Below are positions 53,959 through 64,000 of a DNA stretch of 64,000 nucleotides, one piece after another. This stretch comes from Hyposmocoma kahamanoa. Taxonomy: Eukaryota > Arthropoda > Insecta > Lepidoptera > Cosmopterigidae. Position 1 is the first letter of the stretch; every line of letters begins with the position of its first letter. Under the pieces are notes generated by a model. That model made no database searches and was not told the origin of the DNA. It worked only from the letters and a program-made list of their open reading frames with translations. The stretch spans positions 3,373,838 through 3,437,837 of the forward strand of contig NW_020653900.1 in assembly GCF_003589595.1 (NCBI RefSeq), written 5' to 3'. The position numbers and the translations under genes were made by a program.

Positions 53959-54529
53959 GAGTTATTCCCATCTGATCCCTTACACTGATCCACCGTCAAT
54001 TTTAAATCCGAACTGATCCACTCTATATTTGGCAACTCCCAATAAATCAGCTCATTGAATTTGTAAGGTAAGTAAGTAAGCCAAGAGAAAAATAAGTTTT
54101 AAAATTAAATATTCATTTATTGAGCAATTGTGATTAGAATGTTATAATTATCACAAACAATCTTTTTTTTTGTATTAGGTCATTAATATTGACATATTGT
54201 AAATAACGTATCACAAACAATCAGTCTTAATTGATATTTCAATTCTAAGTTTATAAGAAAATAACAAACGGTTAAAGACCTTGACCGTTAAAGTATTGCT
54301 AATGTTCTTCATTTCTTATAAAGAAAATAAAATACAGTACAACTCTTAAATACATTTTCTTGTTGACACTGTCAATACCAAAAATAAACTTGTAAGTGCC
54401 ATGGTATCAGGTGGAAATAAAATACTAATATTTATTTATTTATAAGGCATCCAATGGGAATAGAAAACAATATAAAATATAACAGATCCATCAGGAGATC
54501 GGTTTCAGGGGATCAGATGGGAATAACTC
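53959..54529. mobile_element. 571-bp element with 21-bp perfect TIRs
   Basis: GAGTTATTCCCATCTGATCCC at 53959-53979 is inverted exactly at 54509-54529. The interior is AT-rich without a frame. The left flank is RepA. The right flank AAGTTGACAAGTCC fits the continuation of RepA, but only for 14 bases. Confidence 0.75.
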
Positions 54530-54645
54530 ATCAAGTTGACAAGTCCAAAAAATAAATCAATAAACTGTAATTTCTTCACATCGTATCGATGGTATATACT
54601 GTGCCATTGCTGGGGAATACCGTCTTCCTCATTTAAAAATCCAAA

Positions 54646-54878
54646 TTTCCATAATAATAAAATAATAATGTGCGAAACAACAATTGCTTGATTTGTAACT
54701 GAGAAATTCCCTGTAAAATGAGTGTCAGAGCATACTGAATTCACGCCGGGGCCCATCTCAAAACACCCAGACTAGAACCAATTTAGAAAAGTTTATTTCT
54801 CAAAGTGGTCCGACCGGGAATCGAACCCTCCAGAGCCCACAGTGCAAGCCGCTCTAGCCACCGGGGTGTCAACCTTTA
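54646..54878 (-). mobile_element. RepE tRNA-derived SINE, best copy
   Basis: Minus-strand head at 54878: CCCCGGTGGCTAGAGCGGCTTGCAC with box A, and perfect box B GGTTCGATTCC. The body runs GAGAAATAAACTTTTCTAAATTGGTTC, GTCTGGGTGTTTTGAG, CCCCGGCGTGAATTC, and ends in an ATT-rich tail near 54650. Confidence 0.85.
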
Positions 54879-55679
54879 TTTATAGAAAAAGGGATGTCGG
54901 ACAAAACAAAGTTCCTAATTTACAATTTATTGTATTAAACACAAGGCCACATAGACAAGCACTAATTAAAGACAAAAGACAGTAAACACTATTAGATTGA
55001 AAAAATAAACATTAAAAATTATAAACCTTAGTACCTTGAAGGGCTTTAATAGCATAACGTCTGTCTTAAATCAGAGCTACCACATTAACCTCCTATTAAT
55101 AAGGTATATTTATATAAAAAACGGAAGCCAAACGAAATTAAGCCTTATTCATGTCATAATAGACAAAAATCTCATGCTCACATGTTGTTTGTGTATTAAA
55201 TTAAGATAATGTCAATGAAAGGTCAACCATGTTTACAATTCTTTTTTACGATTTAATGTTAATATTATTCAAACGGCCTTTTAAAATTTCCTTTACGGGT
55301 AAGGAACGTCTATAATTAAGAAAAACATGCTATGGTAAATCATTTTTCAATTCTTCACTAGACGCTTTTGTACAGTCGTACAAAAAAGTATCTGATATCT
55401 GATTATGTAAATTAAGTGCGTTTATATAAGCATCCCGAAATAAATATGAAATTTTGTTGGTTTACTATCTAGTCTCTATCTATTTCTTTTTCTACTTCCC
55501 TGTAATGAAGCCTAGAAAACACTAAAATTAAAACCAGGGGCTTTGCAATACATAGTTTTATATAATGTAATGTGGCAGAAAAGCACACCAATTATCTGGG
55601 TTTATCTGGGGTTATTATTATCATTATTAATTATGTGGGTGTCAAATTACGAATTTCTCTGTATTATGTGTACCAGAGC
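54879..55679. other. No feature recognised
   Basis: AT-rich and unassigned. Confidence 0.4.
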
Positions 55680-56060
55680 AACTATAATAACCAGAACACT
55701 GCGCATAACACCCAGATCAGTATAAATGTTTATTTACCAAATGCTTCCTCCCTCCTGGGCATGATCTGTCTTGGCAAACTTGGAAGTCTCTATATAGGCT
55801 GCGGACCCACGTCTGCCGAAGCAAGGAGAGCTTACATGTGTGGGGTCATAGCTCGGTGAGCGCATGTCTGTGTGGTGTCTCTCCCCAGACAACAGCACAC
55901 CTTTTGTCCTTCGAGGACCTGTACTATACCACTGATAATGAGGTATCAGTCACTAAGTACCTGGTCCTCACAAATATCAACATCAGAGTCGACACGCGAA
56001 GAAGAAGAATGCTACCAAGATTTGAACCCTCCGAAAGTACCCATAATGCTCGATATACAA
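55680..56060 (-). repeat. tRNA-headed SINE related to RepE
   Basis: Minus strand: CGGAGGGTTCAAATCTTGG near 56030 is box B-like. ACACCCAGATCAGTATAAATGTTTATTTA near 55708 parallels the RepE body. The middle (55740-55990) is distinct and GC-richer. Confidence 0.5.
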
Positions 56061-56260
56061 CGCAATTGAATTGTAAACTAATTACCATTTGTTAATTCTA
56101 CTCGTTAGAGACCGACAAATATTTATAGTAAACGACAATCATTCGACCCCAGTCGCGGTTCAAGTGTGTACATTGCGGTATTTTTAAACCAACGTTATTT
56201 TTAACGAAAGTTATTTGCCATTTGGCATCAAAACAAAGGGAAAACTGGTAAAAATTTAGT

Positions 56261-56950
56261 ATTTTGCTCGAGTATATAACCAGAAATAGAGACGAAATGT
56301 GATTTTTTTTTGAAAACTATTCTGCCAAATCATTACTGTGACAACTGCGCTCCGATTGGCCAGCCCGAATTCGAAACAATTGACGGGTGTCGTCAATTGT
56401 TTCACTTTAAATCAATCACTTTAACTTGAGCTTTGCTATAATGGATGTAAATTGCAAAATTGCATGCCTAATATATAATTACCGTGAAATGTCATTCCGT
56501 TTATTTTGTAATTAGATGTTTTGCTATTTTTCCCACACCACCGAATTTAACAGCGCCCATTGTTAGAGATAGTATCTTTCTTACAATAAATACAAAATAT
56601 TTTTGGAATATACGGAGACGTAAAGACGGCAGCACATGAAGTTACACATTGACGGAGTTACACTTGTTACGTTGCTCTGGAAGCGATACCCGAACAAAAG
56701 TGTATAGCTTGAAGTGCTGTTGACTGTACATACAGGTCACTTGTTGGACTATTCTAGTCTTCTAATTTGTGATTTCAGCGCAAACGTGAGTTGATATTTG
56801 AAAGNNNNNNNNNNTCTTCTAATTTGTGATTTCAGCGCAAACGTGAGTTGATATTTGAAAGTGATATAAGGCCCATTTGCCTGTTGAGTTGCCAGGGATG
56901 GATCGCCCTGATTTGGTCTCTATTTCTGTTTATGTACTCGATGATTTTGC
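56261..56950. mobile_element. TIR element, longer relative of 17241-17651
   Basis: 56261-56298 (ATTTTGCTCGAGTATATAACC then AGAAATAGAGACGAAAT) is inverted at 56911-56950. The sub-terminal GAGTTGCCAGGGATGG at the right corresponds to CATCCCTGGCAACTC in the 17-kb copy. The assembly gap lies inside. Confidence 0.7.
56758..56861. other. Assembly gap flanked by a 47-bp exact duplicate
   Basis: Ten N at 56805-56814. 56758-56804 and 56815-56861 are identical (TCTTCTAATTTGTGATTTCA to GATATTTGAAAG). The simplest reading is two contig ends that overlap but were joined with a fixed N spacer. Confidence 0.95.
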
Positions 56951-57324
56951 TCTATGGAGCGTATTGAGGGAGATCCATTCATTATATTGCTAATTTGTAC
57001 CGCGTTCCGTTTGGTGGCACTTCACATGGCTATTTGTAGTTGCGTATATATATTTGGCAAACAATCACTACGTGTAGATAGCATGTGTAGCAAAGTATTC
57101 GCATTTGAAGTTGGCTATTCGATAAATACAGCAAACACCAAACGCGTATTACAACGCGCTGGTCGGTTTCTCGACGCACATCAAAGGAGCCAAATGGGCA
57201 AATACGCAATCACACCGTCCGCACAATGGTCATTTTCATTATTTTAACTCCTTATTTGACTTCATGTGTAGACGGTCATATACGTCGGTGTTTGCATGTT
57301 TTTCTGTTGTTGCAAATCACAAAC
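56951..57324. other. No gene recognised
   Basis: Holds a 97-aa plus frame (56954-57247) with no domain. Confidence 0.4.
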
Positions 57325-57500
57325 ATCTGAGACATATGTTAACAAGACCCTTGTGACTGTGATTTCACAAGCACCTTCGCCCTTCAAAACCGAAACGCAG
57401 CAACGTTCGCATTACTGCTTGGCGGCAGAAATATCGGTATGATGGTAGTACTTCCCTAGACGACCTCTTTCACAAGGATCTCTACTGCTACTAAAGTGTG
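57325..57500 (-). repeat. RepA, partial
   Basis: GAGACATATGTTAACAAGACC, ACTGCTTGGCGGCAGAAATA and the GTAGCAGTAGAGATCC head near 57495. Confidence 0.8.
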
Positions 57501-58519
57501 CTCGGAAACACATTCGCAGGCAGAGAATTTGAGCATTGCGTTTAGTAAAAGATGACGAAAAGTGCTTAATACGTTCTCATTCTGAGACGATGTTTACTAA
57601 AAATATTATTGTCTTCCGGTGCAAATCGAACAGCGGCAAAGCTAAATTCTTACACCAAAATTTTGTCCCAACAGAACACAATATAAACTAGGTTATTTAT
57701 ACTTGTGCTACAAGCCACCTGGCCTCCAACACCCGGATTACAACTACCGGTCGTTTAAAAAAGACGACGGTATAGGGATGACAAAAAGTAATAATAAAAT
57801 ACTAATATTACACACTAAATGTTTGTGTATGTGTGTGTGTGTGTGTTTGAGATTCCGACCATAACCTACAAGCTCGTTGCTAAAAACTTACATATAAGGA
57901 CTAAAGAGCGACGACGTCAAAGCAGCACATTTTGTGAATAAAATAACACTTACAGTATAAGCCTACGTATAATAACGACCGCAGTTCAGAAAGTAAGTAA
58001 CCGTAAAATTACATCGCACATTCTTTTCACAGACGCTTTTAGAGAGATCAGTCTCCCACTGGACTGTTTAGTAGAAAAAAAGCCAGTCAATTTCGACGTT
58101 CGCCATCTTGGGGATTTTCAAAGGAATGACGTTCAGTATTTTGAGTCTGGAAGTACGTAGGAGCACTAGAATTTCCAATGTAGCTTAAGGCGAGGTATTT
58201 TAACACTAGCCTAGATTTTAAAGGTGAGGTGGGGGTCGCCCTTCGCGTTCCGCAATCCGCGCAAATTAATATGAATAAAGGCGGAGAAAAAAACAATGGC
58301 GAAATCATTGTTAAAAGAATTCTTTAGCATCTTCAAATGTCATAATTATAAGTTTGAATAAAATTAATTCATAAAGTTTTTCAAATTATACAAAAGGCCT
58401 ATCTAGTCTGGAAATAAAATCATATTTAAAAGAATCTCAAATGACTATGTACTATGTAACCGGACTGATTTGCAATAAAAGATTAACAACTACTTTATTA
58501 CAAAAAATTAAGTAGATTA
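57501..58519. other. No gene recognised; (GT)n at 57822-57847
   Basis: A short GT microsatellite. A 73-aa minus frame (58087-58308) in a GC-richer patch has no domain. Confidence 0.45.
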
Positions 58520-58640
58520 GACCCTAGTTTTCCGTCACCGAAAAGCTCATTTTAAACGTCAAAATAAACTCCAAGATTCTCAGAAGTGCGAGACCGGAGT
58601 CAAACCCGTGATCTCTGCTTGAGACTGTAGGTCAAACCAA
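58520..58640 (-). repeat. RepF repeat, partial
   Basis: GAAAAGCTCATTTTAAACG, CAGAAGTGCGAGACCGGAGTC, ATCTCTGCTTGAGACTGTAGGTCAAACC. Confidence 0.65.
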
Positions 58641-58892
58641 GAAGAAATACGAACTTTCTATTCGTTCTAAGGAGGAACGATTAGGATGGAAGTAAACTGT
58701 AAAGTTTCTGCGAAAAAATGCTGTTAGACGACCCATAGTAATGACGGGAAATTATGGCTCAAAGTTCTCCCCTGACTACCTCAATTCGGGAGACAATACT
58801 TCATAATGGAAACGGAAAACCCTGCCACACAGAACTGTTCAAAATGACAATTCTCGCGAGAAACGTATCCGATATATTTCTAACGAGAATTG

Positions 58893-58965
58893 TCACTTTA
58901 CAATTACTAATACAAAGATCGAACATTTAGAAAAAAATCCTTCGATCTGGCCTGAATACATAGGT
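58893..58965 (-). repeat. RepC fragment
   Basis: AATTACTAATACAAAGATCGAACA and CCTTCGATCTGGCC parallel the right part of RepC. Confidence 0.6.
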
Positions 58966-59314
58966 TCTATTACATAGTTCCAGCTTTTCAAATGTCAAGG
59001 CAACTTCTCAACAGATTTCTATATAAAAAACTCATAAAAGTAACAGATTTGTCAAGACATCTTCAGAGATGCGGTTGTTCGTACAATTTTGTGACATTTC
59101 TGCGGTTGATATGCTCATATTTTGTGGCTTGAATGTATACAATCTCTACTTTCGTCGGGGATAATCTTTATAGCGTCAGCATCGGCACGATTCACTGCTC
59201 ATACTGAAAGCTAAAGTGTCAGTATTTTATGGTACGACATTCGTATTGTTGGTGCTTATATCCATTACTTAACATTGTCCACGTCAACTACATAGACCAC
59301 AGCATAATTATTTT
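58966..59314. other. No feature recognised
   Basis: Unassigned. Confidence 0.4.
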
Positions 59315-59770
59315 TAACCGATTTGTAAAATAAAAGGAGGAGGTTTTACGTTAGGCTGTATGTATGTGCGCTCTCGTGATGCTCCCATTGACACCAAGTC
59401 AGAATTTGATGAGTGGATCCCACGGGAATCGAAGAAAATCCTAAAATTTTATAGGCATGTCAGTGTACTCACCGATTTGTTCATCAACTGTGGACCGATT
59501 TTGAAAATTCATTTATGTTTGAAAGGGGTTCCTTTCGAGGTAGTCACAAACTACTAATTTTTTATTGCGCAAATAAAGTCGACTTTTCATTTAACACAAT
59601 ATATGTAATCAACAAATTACCGTCACCATGACAACCAGAAAAAAGGAGAAAATATATAAAGGAGTCCATAACAGTCCCATTGTTACCAAGAAGTTAGAAT
59701 CGGATGAGACGATCCCATCGAAATAGAAAAAAGCCGATAAGGAAACTTGAGGTCGGCTTTTCGATGAAAA
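59315..59770 (+). repeat. Diverged RepB-type repeat
   Basis: Starts TTTTAACCGATTTGTAAAAT with GGAGGAGGTTTTACG and ends GAGGTCGGCTTTTCG. The interior (GAGTGGATCCCACGGGAATCG, TTGAAAATTCATTTATG) differs from the main RepB, so it may be a second subfamily with the same ends. The 65-aa frame 59360-59557 falls inside. Confidence 0.6.
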
Positions 59771-60104
59771 ATGTACAGTTATTTATTATTTATTGTTTTT
59801 TATATTTTTTTATCTTCGGATTAACAACAGTACACTAATTGTATATATACTTACTATTCAGAAAATACACAAATAGGGTGAAACTAATTAAAGTAAACCC
59901 ACATGTTACAATAATGACAGTTAAAAAAGAAAGTATTGTCCAAACAAGTGAATATGCGCACGCGTGTGTAGAGGGTGTGCTTATGTGATTGTATACAATT
60001 TTTAGGATGTTAAACTAATTTTCGGATCTAAACAAACCGACGTTTTGGGCCCTTTACAATTCCAATGGTCACAGCAAATTGATGGCAAGTTTTAAAATCG
60101 CAAA
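59771..60104. other. No gene recognised; RepG trace at 60018-60075
   Basis: CGGATCTAAACAAACCGACGTTTTGGGCCCTTTAC is RepG-like. Confidence 0.5.
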
Positions 60105-60320
60105 AAATTGAGGAGCACTACCACTGCGCCTGTTACCCTGAGACATAAGTCCCATGTGCCTGTAATTTCACCAAAAATACATACTATCGTCTTCCTTCGT
60201 CGTCAAATCGGGCCTCTTACATTGTGACGACTTTAGTGGAAAATGCGTGTAAGAGACATTGCAACTGTTATAGGTAGACCTGTCGCTTACTGCGTTTTGT
60301 TCGTCTTGATGCTTGGTATA
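60105..60320 (-). repeat. Two RepA fragments in opposite orientation
   Basis: 60105-60175 reads minus (GAGCACTACCACTGCGCCTG, GAGACATAAGTCCCATGTGCC). 60265-60320 reads plus (GCAACTGTTATAGGTAGACCTGTCGC, TTGGTATAATATAAAAAC). The strand given is that of the first fragment. Confidence 0.65.
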
Positions 60321-60349
60321 ATATAAAAACAGTACAGAGTAGTAAAAAA

Positions 60350-60400
60350 CCGACCTCAAAAGTCATTCATCCCCTAGTTTGCTACACTTGGCGGACTACT
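60350..60400 (-). repeat. RepB terminal fragment
   Basis: AAAAACCGACCTCAAAAGTCATTCATCCCCTAG keeps the left terminus only. Confidence 0.65.
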
Positions 60401-60419
60401 CACGTTACAGTACATTTAT

Positions 60420-60930
60420 GAAAATGTAATTTATGTTGAAAGGAATAGTAATTTCTTTATGAAAAATAGTGACAGACATAACATTAATACGAGGAATAAA
60501 AATAAATTAGCTGTTCATAAAATCACATTCTTTTTTAAAGGGCAATTTATACTCTTCTATAAGAAGATTCTTTGCCATTCACGAGGCTTAAAACTATAGT
60601 GAAACAAAAACTGTATACTAAAGGCTATTATACAACTTCTGCGTACTTGGATGACAAAAATCCGTGGTAGTAACCCGTTTAGTTCATGGAGGTAGTCTCG
60701 ACCACTGATGTTTGAAAACAAAAAAAAATATATTGTAAATGTTGAATGTGTACAAATGTTATTTAAAAAGAGTGACTCCTAGAGTTTCTCGTTTGTTTCT
60801 CTTTCATTCTTCTCAGGGGAATCTGCCTTACGAATGAGCGGTAGAGTTTAACCAATGTGACGATATCAAGTGTAGTAATGCTTACCTATGAAATAAAGAT
60901 TATTTTTATTTCGATTTTGATTTTACTGAG
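60420..60930 (+). repeat. Dispersed repeat with LINE-like 3' end, empty copy
   Basis: Collinear with 32190-33120 but without RepC: AGTGAAACAAAAACTGTATAC is uninterrupted at 60597-60617. Ends CTATGAAATAAAGATTATTTTTATTTCG. Confidence 0.85.
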
Positions 60931-61065
60931 GTACCCTCTTTCCAACAAAAAAAATCACAAAATCGATTCACAATTTTAATGCCGGCGTTATCGCTAAGCA
61001 TACACAAAAAAGAACATTCTGTCGAATTGAGTACCTCCTCCTATTTTTTGAAGTTGGTTAAAAAT
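60927..61065 (-). repeat. RepB fragment, right part
   Basis: TGAGGTACCCTCTTTCCAAC to TTTTTTGAAGTTGGTTAAAAAT. Confidence 0.75.
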
Positions 61066-61794
61066 AAAAGTAACTCATGTAAACAAATTGTCCATCGACA
61101 AAGTATCTTTCAGTATTAGTTAAGGAGAAGACACACTGTTTATGTGTTCATAGTCTACTTAACATTGGCACTAATATTTTGACTCATCCAAATAGAGTTC
61201 GAATAGACTTCCATGTGATTATACATCGAATATAAGATAAATATATAATCTCTTTGTTCAAAATAAGGCATATCTACAGGTGTTTTCAGAATTTTAATAA
61301 ATATATTTCATTTCGGAAATATAAAACCGAACAATAGTCGATCTGATATCCATAGCTAAGAACAGGTAACGAAATGTGCAATGTCCTGAGAAAGAGTTGT
61401 TTTGCACATAGGTCTTTGTTCTACGAATGAGTCGATTTATTTTATTCACTACGATCAACTACACTAACTCAAAAATGTTTAATTGTTTGTAGTCTATGCA
61501 ATTTAAGCTCACCATATAGTTTGTATTTATTGAGATTCCTTGACCAGAATAATAAATGTCCTTAATATAGGTTAAATCAAGCGTAATTCAATACATAACA
61601 ACCCATCCACAATGCGCGGTTCTCTAATATTTAACCTGGACCCTAAAGTTAGAAAGTCTTACTTAAACTTCAAATCCATGTTAATTTCTAATAAGGCTAC
61701 ATTCAAAGTTTATTATGAGATAGAATTTATGATTTTACACGGAACTTCTTCTTACAAGAATTAAAATAGGTGCAAGATCTATATCCATAGATAA
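61066..61794. other. No feature recognised
   Basis: AT-rich and unassigned. Confidence 0.4.
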
Positions 61795-62001
61795 CAACGC
61801 AACTACGCACACGCTCAACATAGCCTAGCACTAGGGAAACCCTGTGTCGCAGGTGCCATGGACACATACATAGACAACCACAAATTACACCCAAACTCAC
61901 GAGAGAAATGAATGTAGGTCATACAAATATTTCTCCCGACCCGGGAATCGAACCTTCTACGTGGCAGTCCGACATGATAACCGTTCGGCCACGGAGGCAG
62001 T
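61795..62001 (-). mobile_element. RepD tRNA-derived SINE
   Basis: Head GCCTCCGTGGCCGAACGGTTATC, box B GGTTCGATTCCC, with a deletion between the anticodon-like region and box B. The body is the same as 971-1171. Confidence 0.85.
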
Positions 62002-62054
62002 TTATATAGGTTTACTAAAGTCTAATATTTATCAATGATTTAGTTGTAAAGTTA

Positions 62055-62785
62055 GTAGTAGAGCTTCTTGTTGCTTCTTCTTCTTCTTCTTCGTTCAGGG
62101 AATTACTGTCATCTTATCTATTTCTGCCTTCAAGCAATAATGTAAGCATTAATCCGTTCCGGTTTTGAAGAGTTAGAGTGTTGCGCACTACGTCCGATTC
62201 GTATCAGGGGGTGTATATAATCTCCGTCCGATATCCGTCCGAAACAATTACTGTCAAATAAGTAATATTCGACAAAATTAAAAGACAAGTATCCAGTATG
62301 AACCTTCATTCGCATCACGTGTCTTTTCATTTGGTCAAGTATTGCTTGTTTGGCAGTAATTATTTAGGGCGGATATCGGACGGAGATCGCGAGTCGACCC
62401 CCAGTTCCGAATCCGAGAAATGACGGTCCGAAATGTCATAGGGATAATTTTGTCTCTAGGTGTACCAGCGAAATTCGTATTTTGTCGGATTCGGGTTCAG
62501 TGCACAAGCGACATCCAAAATGGGTCAGAGTTTTCTAGATTTGTACGATCTCGGATTAGGAACGAATACGAATGGGATGCAGGGCGAAAACGCGCTAAGG
62601 GTGCTGGTGAAATTAGGGGCACATGGGACTTGTCAACTTATGTCTCAAGGCCGCAGTGGCAGTAACTTTCAGATCTTTGCGATTTAATGCTCTCAGTGGT
62701 ACTGCAACTGTCGTGGACAGTCGTGTCGCTTACCTATCACTAGGTGCACGATTTGTTGATGCCGTCTCTTGATATCATATAATCT
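62055..62785 (+). repeat. RepA, split by a 415-bp insertion
   Basis: Left half 62055-62180 (head, GGAATTACTGTCATCTTATCT, TCCGGTTTTGAAG), with a TTC microsatellite replacing part of the head at 62072-62093. The right half resumes at about 62594 with TAAGGGTGCTGGTGAAATTA and runs to TTGATATCATATAATC. Confidence 0.8.
62205..62404. mobile_element. Foldback MITE, about 83-bp arms
   Basis: 62205-62286 and 62321-62404 are inverted copies. The best part is ATCTCCGTCCGATATCCG. The ends read CAGGGGG and CCCCCAG, and CAG-type ends recall hAT elements. An 8-bp duplication is not clearly preserved (ATTCGTAT / TTCCGAAT). Confidence 0.75.
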
Positions 62786-62794
62786 CAGTACAGA

Positions 62795-63250
62795 GTACTA
62801 AAAAAACCGTCCTCAAAAGTACGTGGAATTACGTCTATTTGCTAAGTTTTATTGAAATATCCCCTAGTTCGCCACTATACAGGACTCGATACTGGAGATA
62901 ATAAAAATAGGTTCTCACTACGACACTTCTCAAAGTATATCGAGGGAAAAACGCCTTGAATTGGAGAAATAGCAAAATCAACTAAATAATTGCTAAAAGT
63001 CATTGCTCCTAAATTAAAGTTAGGCGCTATTTATAAAAATGAATCTTCATGCGTGAACCCTTTGAGGTGAATGATTTTCTTCAAAATGAAATGGGACCAC
63101 TGTGGAAATACTCCTTTTCCAACTAAAAAAGAATCATGAAAATCGGTTTACAAATACCGGAGTTATCGCGTAACATACATACAAAAAAAAGAAAAAAAAA
63201 GAACATACAGTCGAATTGAGAACCTCCTCCTTTTTTGAAGTCGGTTAAAA
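62795..63250 (-). repeat. RepB TIR repeat, full length
   Basis: Left AAAAAAACCGTCCTCAAAAG, right TTTTTTGAAGTCGGTTAAAA. The long interior matches 7877-8312 and 37735-38165 in reverse orientation. Confidence 0.9.
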
Positions 63251-63329
63251 ATAAAGGTGGTGTGTACTATATATTTCATAAAAATCGAATTGCAATGTGC
63301 ATCGTTAAACAGATAAAAAACCCACACGA

Positions 63330-63470
63330 TTTTTTTTTTTTTTTTTTTTTTTTTTTATACCTGACAGGCAAATGACTCCACTCCACCTGATGTTAAGTGG
63401 AAAGTGGTATCCAAACACGAAGGAACGATTTGCAGGTGGTTATTGTGTGGAGTGCCTCTTTTTCATCTAA
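63330..63470 (+). repeat. RepH repeat with a 27-base T run
   Basis: T run at 63330-63356, then ATACCTGACAGGCAAATGACTCCACTCCACCTGATGTTAAGTGG. On the minus strand this would be a poly-A tail, so the element may be read that way. Confidence 0.65.
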
Positions 63471-63531
63471 AAAAGATTTTTTTTACATATTGATAATAAG
63501 TACGGAATTATACCAAATTCTGTAGTCACCG

Positions 63532-63558
63532 TTTCTGCCCACGATTTTGGGCAGAAAT
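63532..63558. repeat. 10-bp stem hairpin
   Basis: TTTCTGCCCA and TGGGCAGAAA separated by a short loop. Confidence 0.75.
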
Positions 63559-63639
63559 GGACTAAAATCCTTACTTTTGGTAAAAATCCGGTTAAAGCCC
63601 GGGCGGGTTGATTGAGTTTTATCCCACTGCCCATCTCTG

Positions 63640-63715
63640 GCCCTGACCAGTAACGAGCCCGAAACGTTGGTTTGTTTGAAAAAACTAAAAAAAAATAGTT
63701 TCATTGTCAACTTAT
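63640..63715 (-). repeat. RepG fragment
   Basis: GAGCCCGAAACGTTGGTTTGTTTGAAAAAACT and AAAATAGTTTCATTGTC. Confidence 0.7.
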
Positions 63716-64000
63716 ATTATTTTTAGTCAAATAGTCACCCTGCCACTTCACCTCACCAAGCTCCCCCATCGCGTATATAGTAAATTTTAATTCACATTTA
63801 TTTCTGTTGGCTTTTTAGTCTTACTTCTAGTTGCTTTTACAATAAGAAGATCTATGAAACGGCGGCGGCGCGATGAAGATAGAGACAAAGTGGTCCATCG
63901 GTACCTTATGTTTCAATTTTATTTTGGTGATCGGAAACAATACAGTTATTTTTGCTACATGCGACATGTGATCATAATATGGATATGCCTTTTTAATTAT
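63716..64000. other. No feature recognised
   Basis: GATAGAGACAAAGTGGTCC at 63880 loosely resembles the TIR of the 17- and 56-kb elements, but no partner is in the window. Confidence 0.4.

Noticed and set aside
54810..54878. tRNA gene on the minus strand
   Set aside because: Perfect box B, but it is the head of the RepE SINE with body and tail attached.

Overview
The window reads as AT-rich, non-coding nuclear DNA from an insect, most probably a moth or butterfly. I recognise no intact host gene. What can be identified is almost all transposon-derived. The RTE and jockey-like LINE fragments, the tRNA-headed SINEs and several short repeats resemble families I associate with Lepidoptera. That is a judgement from memory of family style, not a database search. 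Coordinates of degenerate repeats are by eye, good to about 5-20 bases. A 10-base N run at 56805-56814 marks an assembly join.

Repeat families, named locally. RepA: SINE-like unit of about 310 bp, head GTAGCAGTAGAGCTCCTTG, A-rich end, about 20 copies. RepB: about 440 bp, ends in inverted AACCGACYTCAAAA. RepC: tRNA-like SINE carrying direct repeats at both ends. RepD: tRNA-Gly-like SINE of about 205 bp. RepE: second tRNA-headed SINE. RepF: repeat with the core GATGTTTTCCTTCACCG. RepG: repeat with the core GGAAATGAAACTATTTTTTC. RepH: poly-T-headed repeat. RepI: repeat that in one copy carries a possible THAP-domain start.

Layout. 0-10.4 kb: RTE LINE end, SINEs, a degenerate tandem array, RepB copies and a 5'-truncated LINE C-terminus. 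12.9-17.7 kb: a nested cluster with two copies of a 607-bp terminal-inverted-repeat (TIR) element, one of them inside a SINE. 19.7-21.2 kb: a jockey-like LINE split by another element. 23.8-30.4 kb: hairpins, RTE remnants and RepA. 30.5-33.1 kb: an RT fragment with YADD, and a repeat holding a full RepC insertion. 34.1-35.6 kb: two side-by-side palindromic MITEs with 3-bp TWA duplications, a 104-bp-arm foldback, and an inverted copy of sequence from 3.5 kb. 38.9-45 kb: the RepI pair. 49.1-50.65 kb: the only near-complete autonomous element, a Tc1-like transposon with 29-bp perfect TIRs, TA duplication and a 367-aa DD34E transposase. 50.7-64 kb: LINE ends, nested MITEs, the gap and more RepA/RepB.

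The elements mostly interact by inserting into one another. Several nested pairs allow boundaries and target duplications to be read without an outside reference. Regions between listed features hold nothing I can name and may be intron or intergenic DNA.
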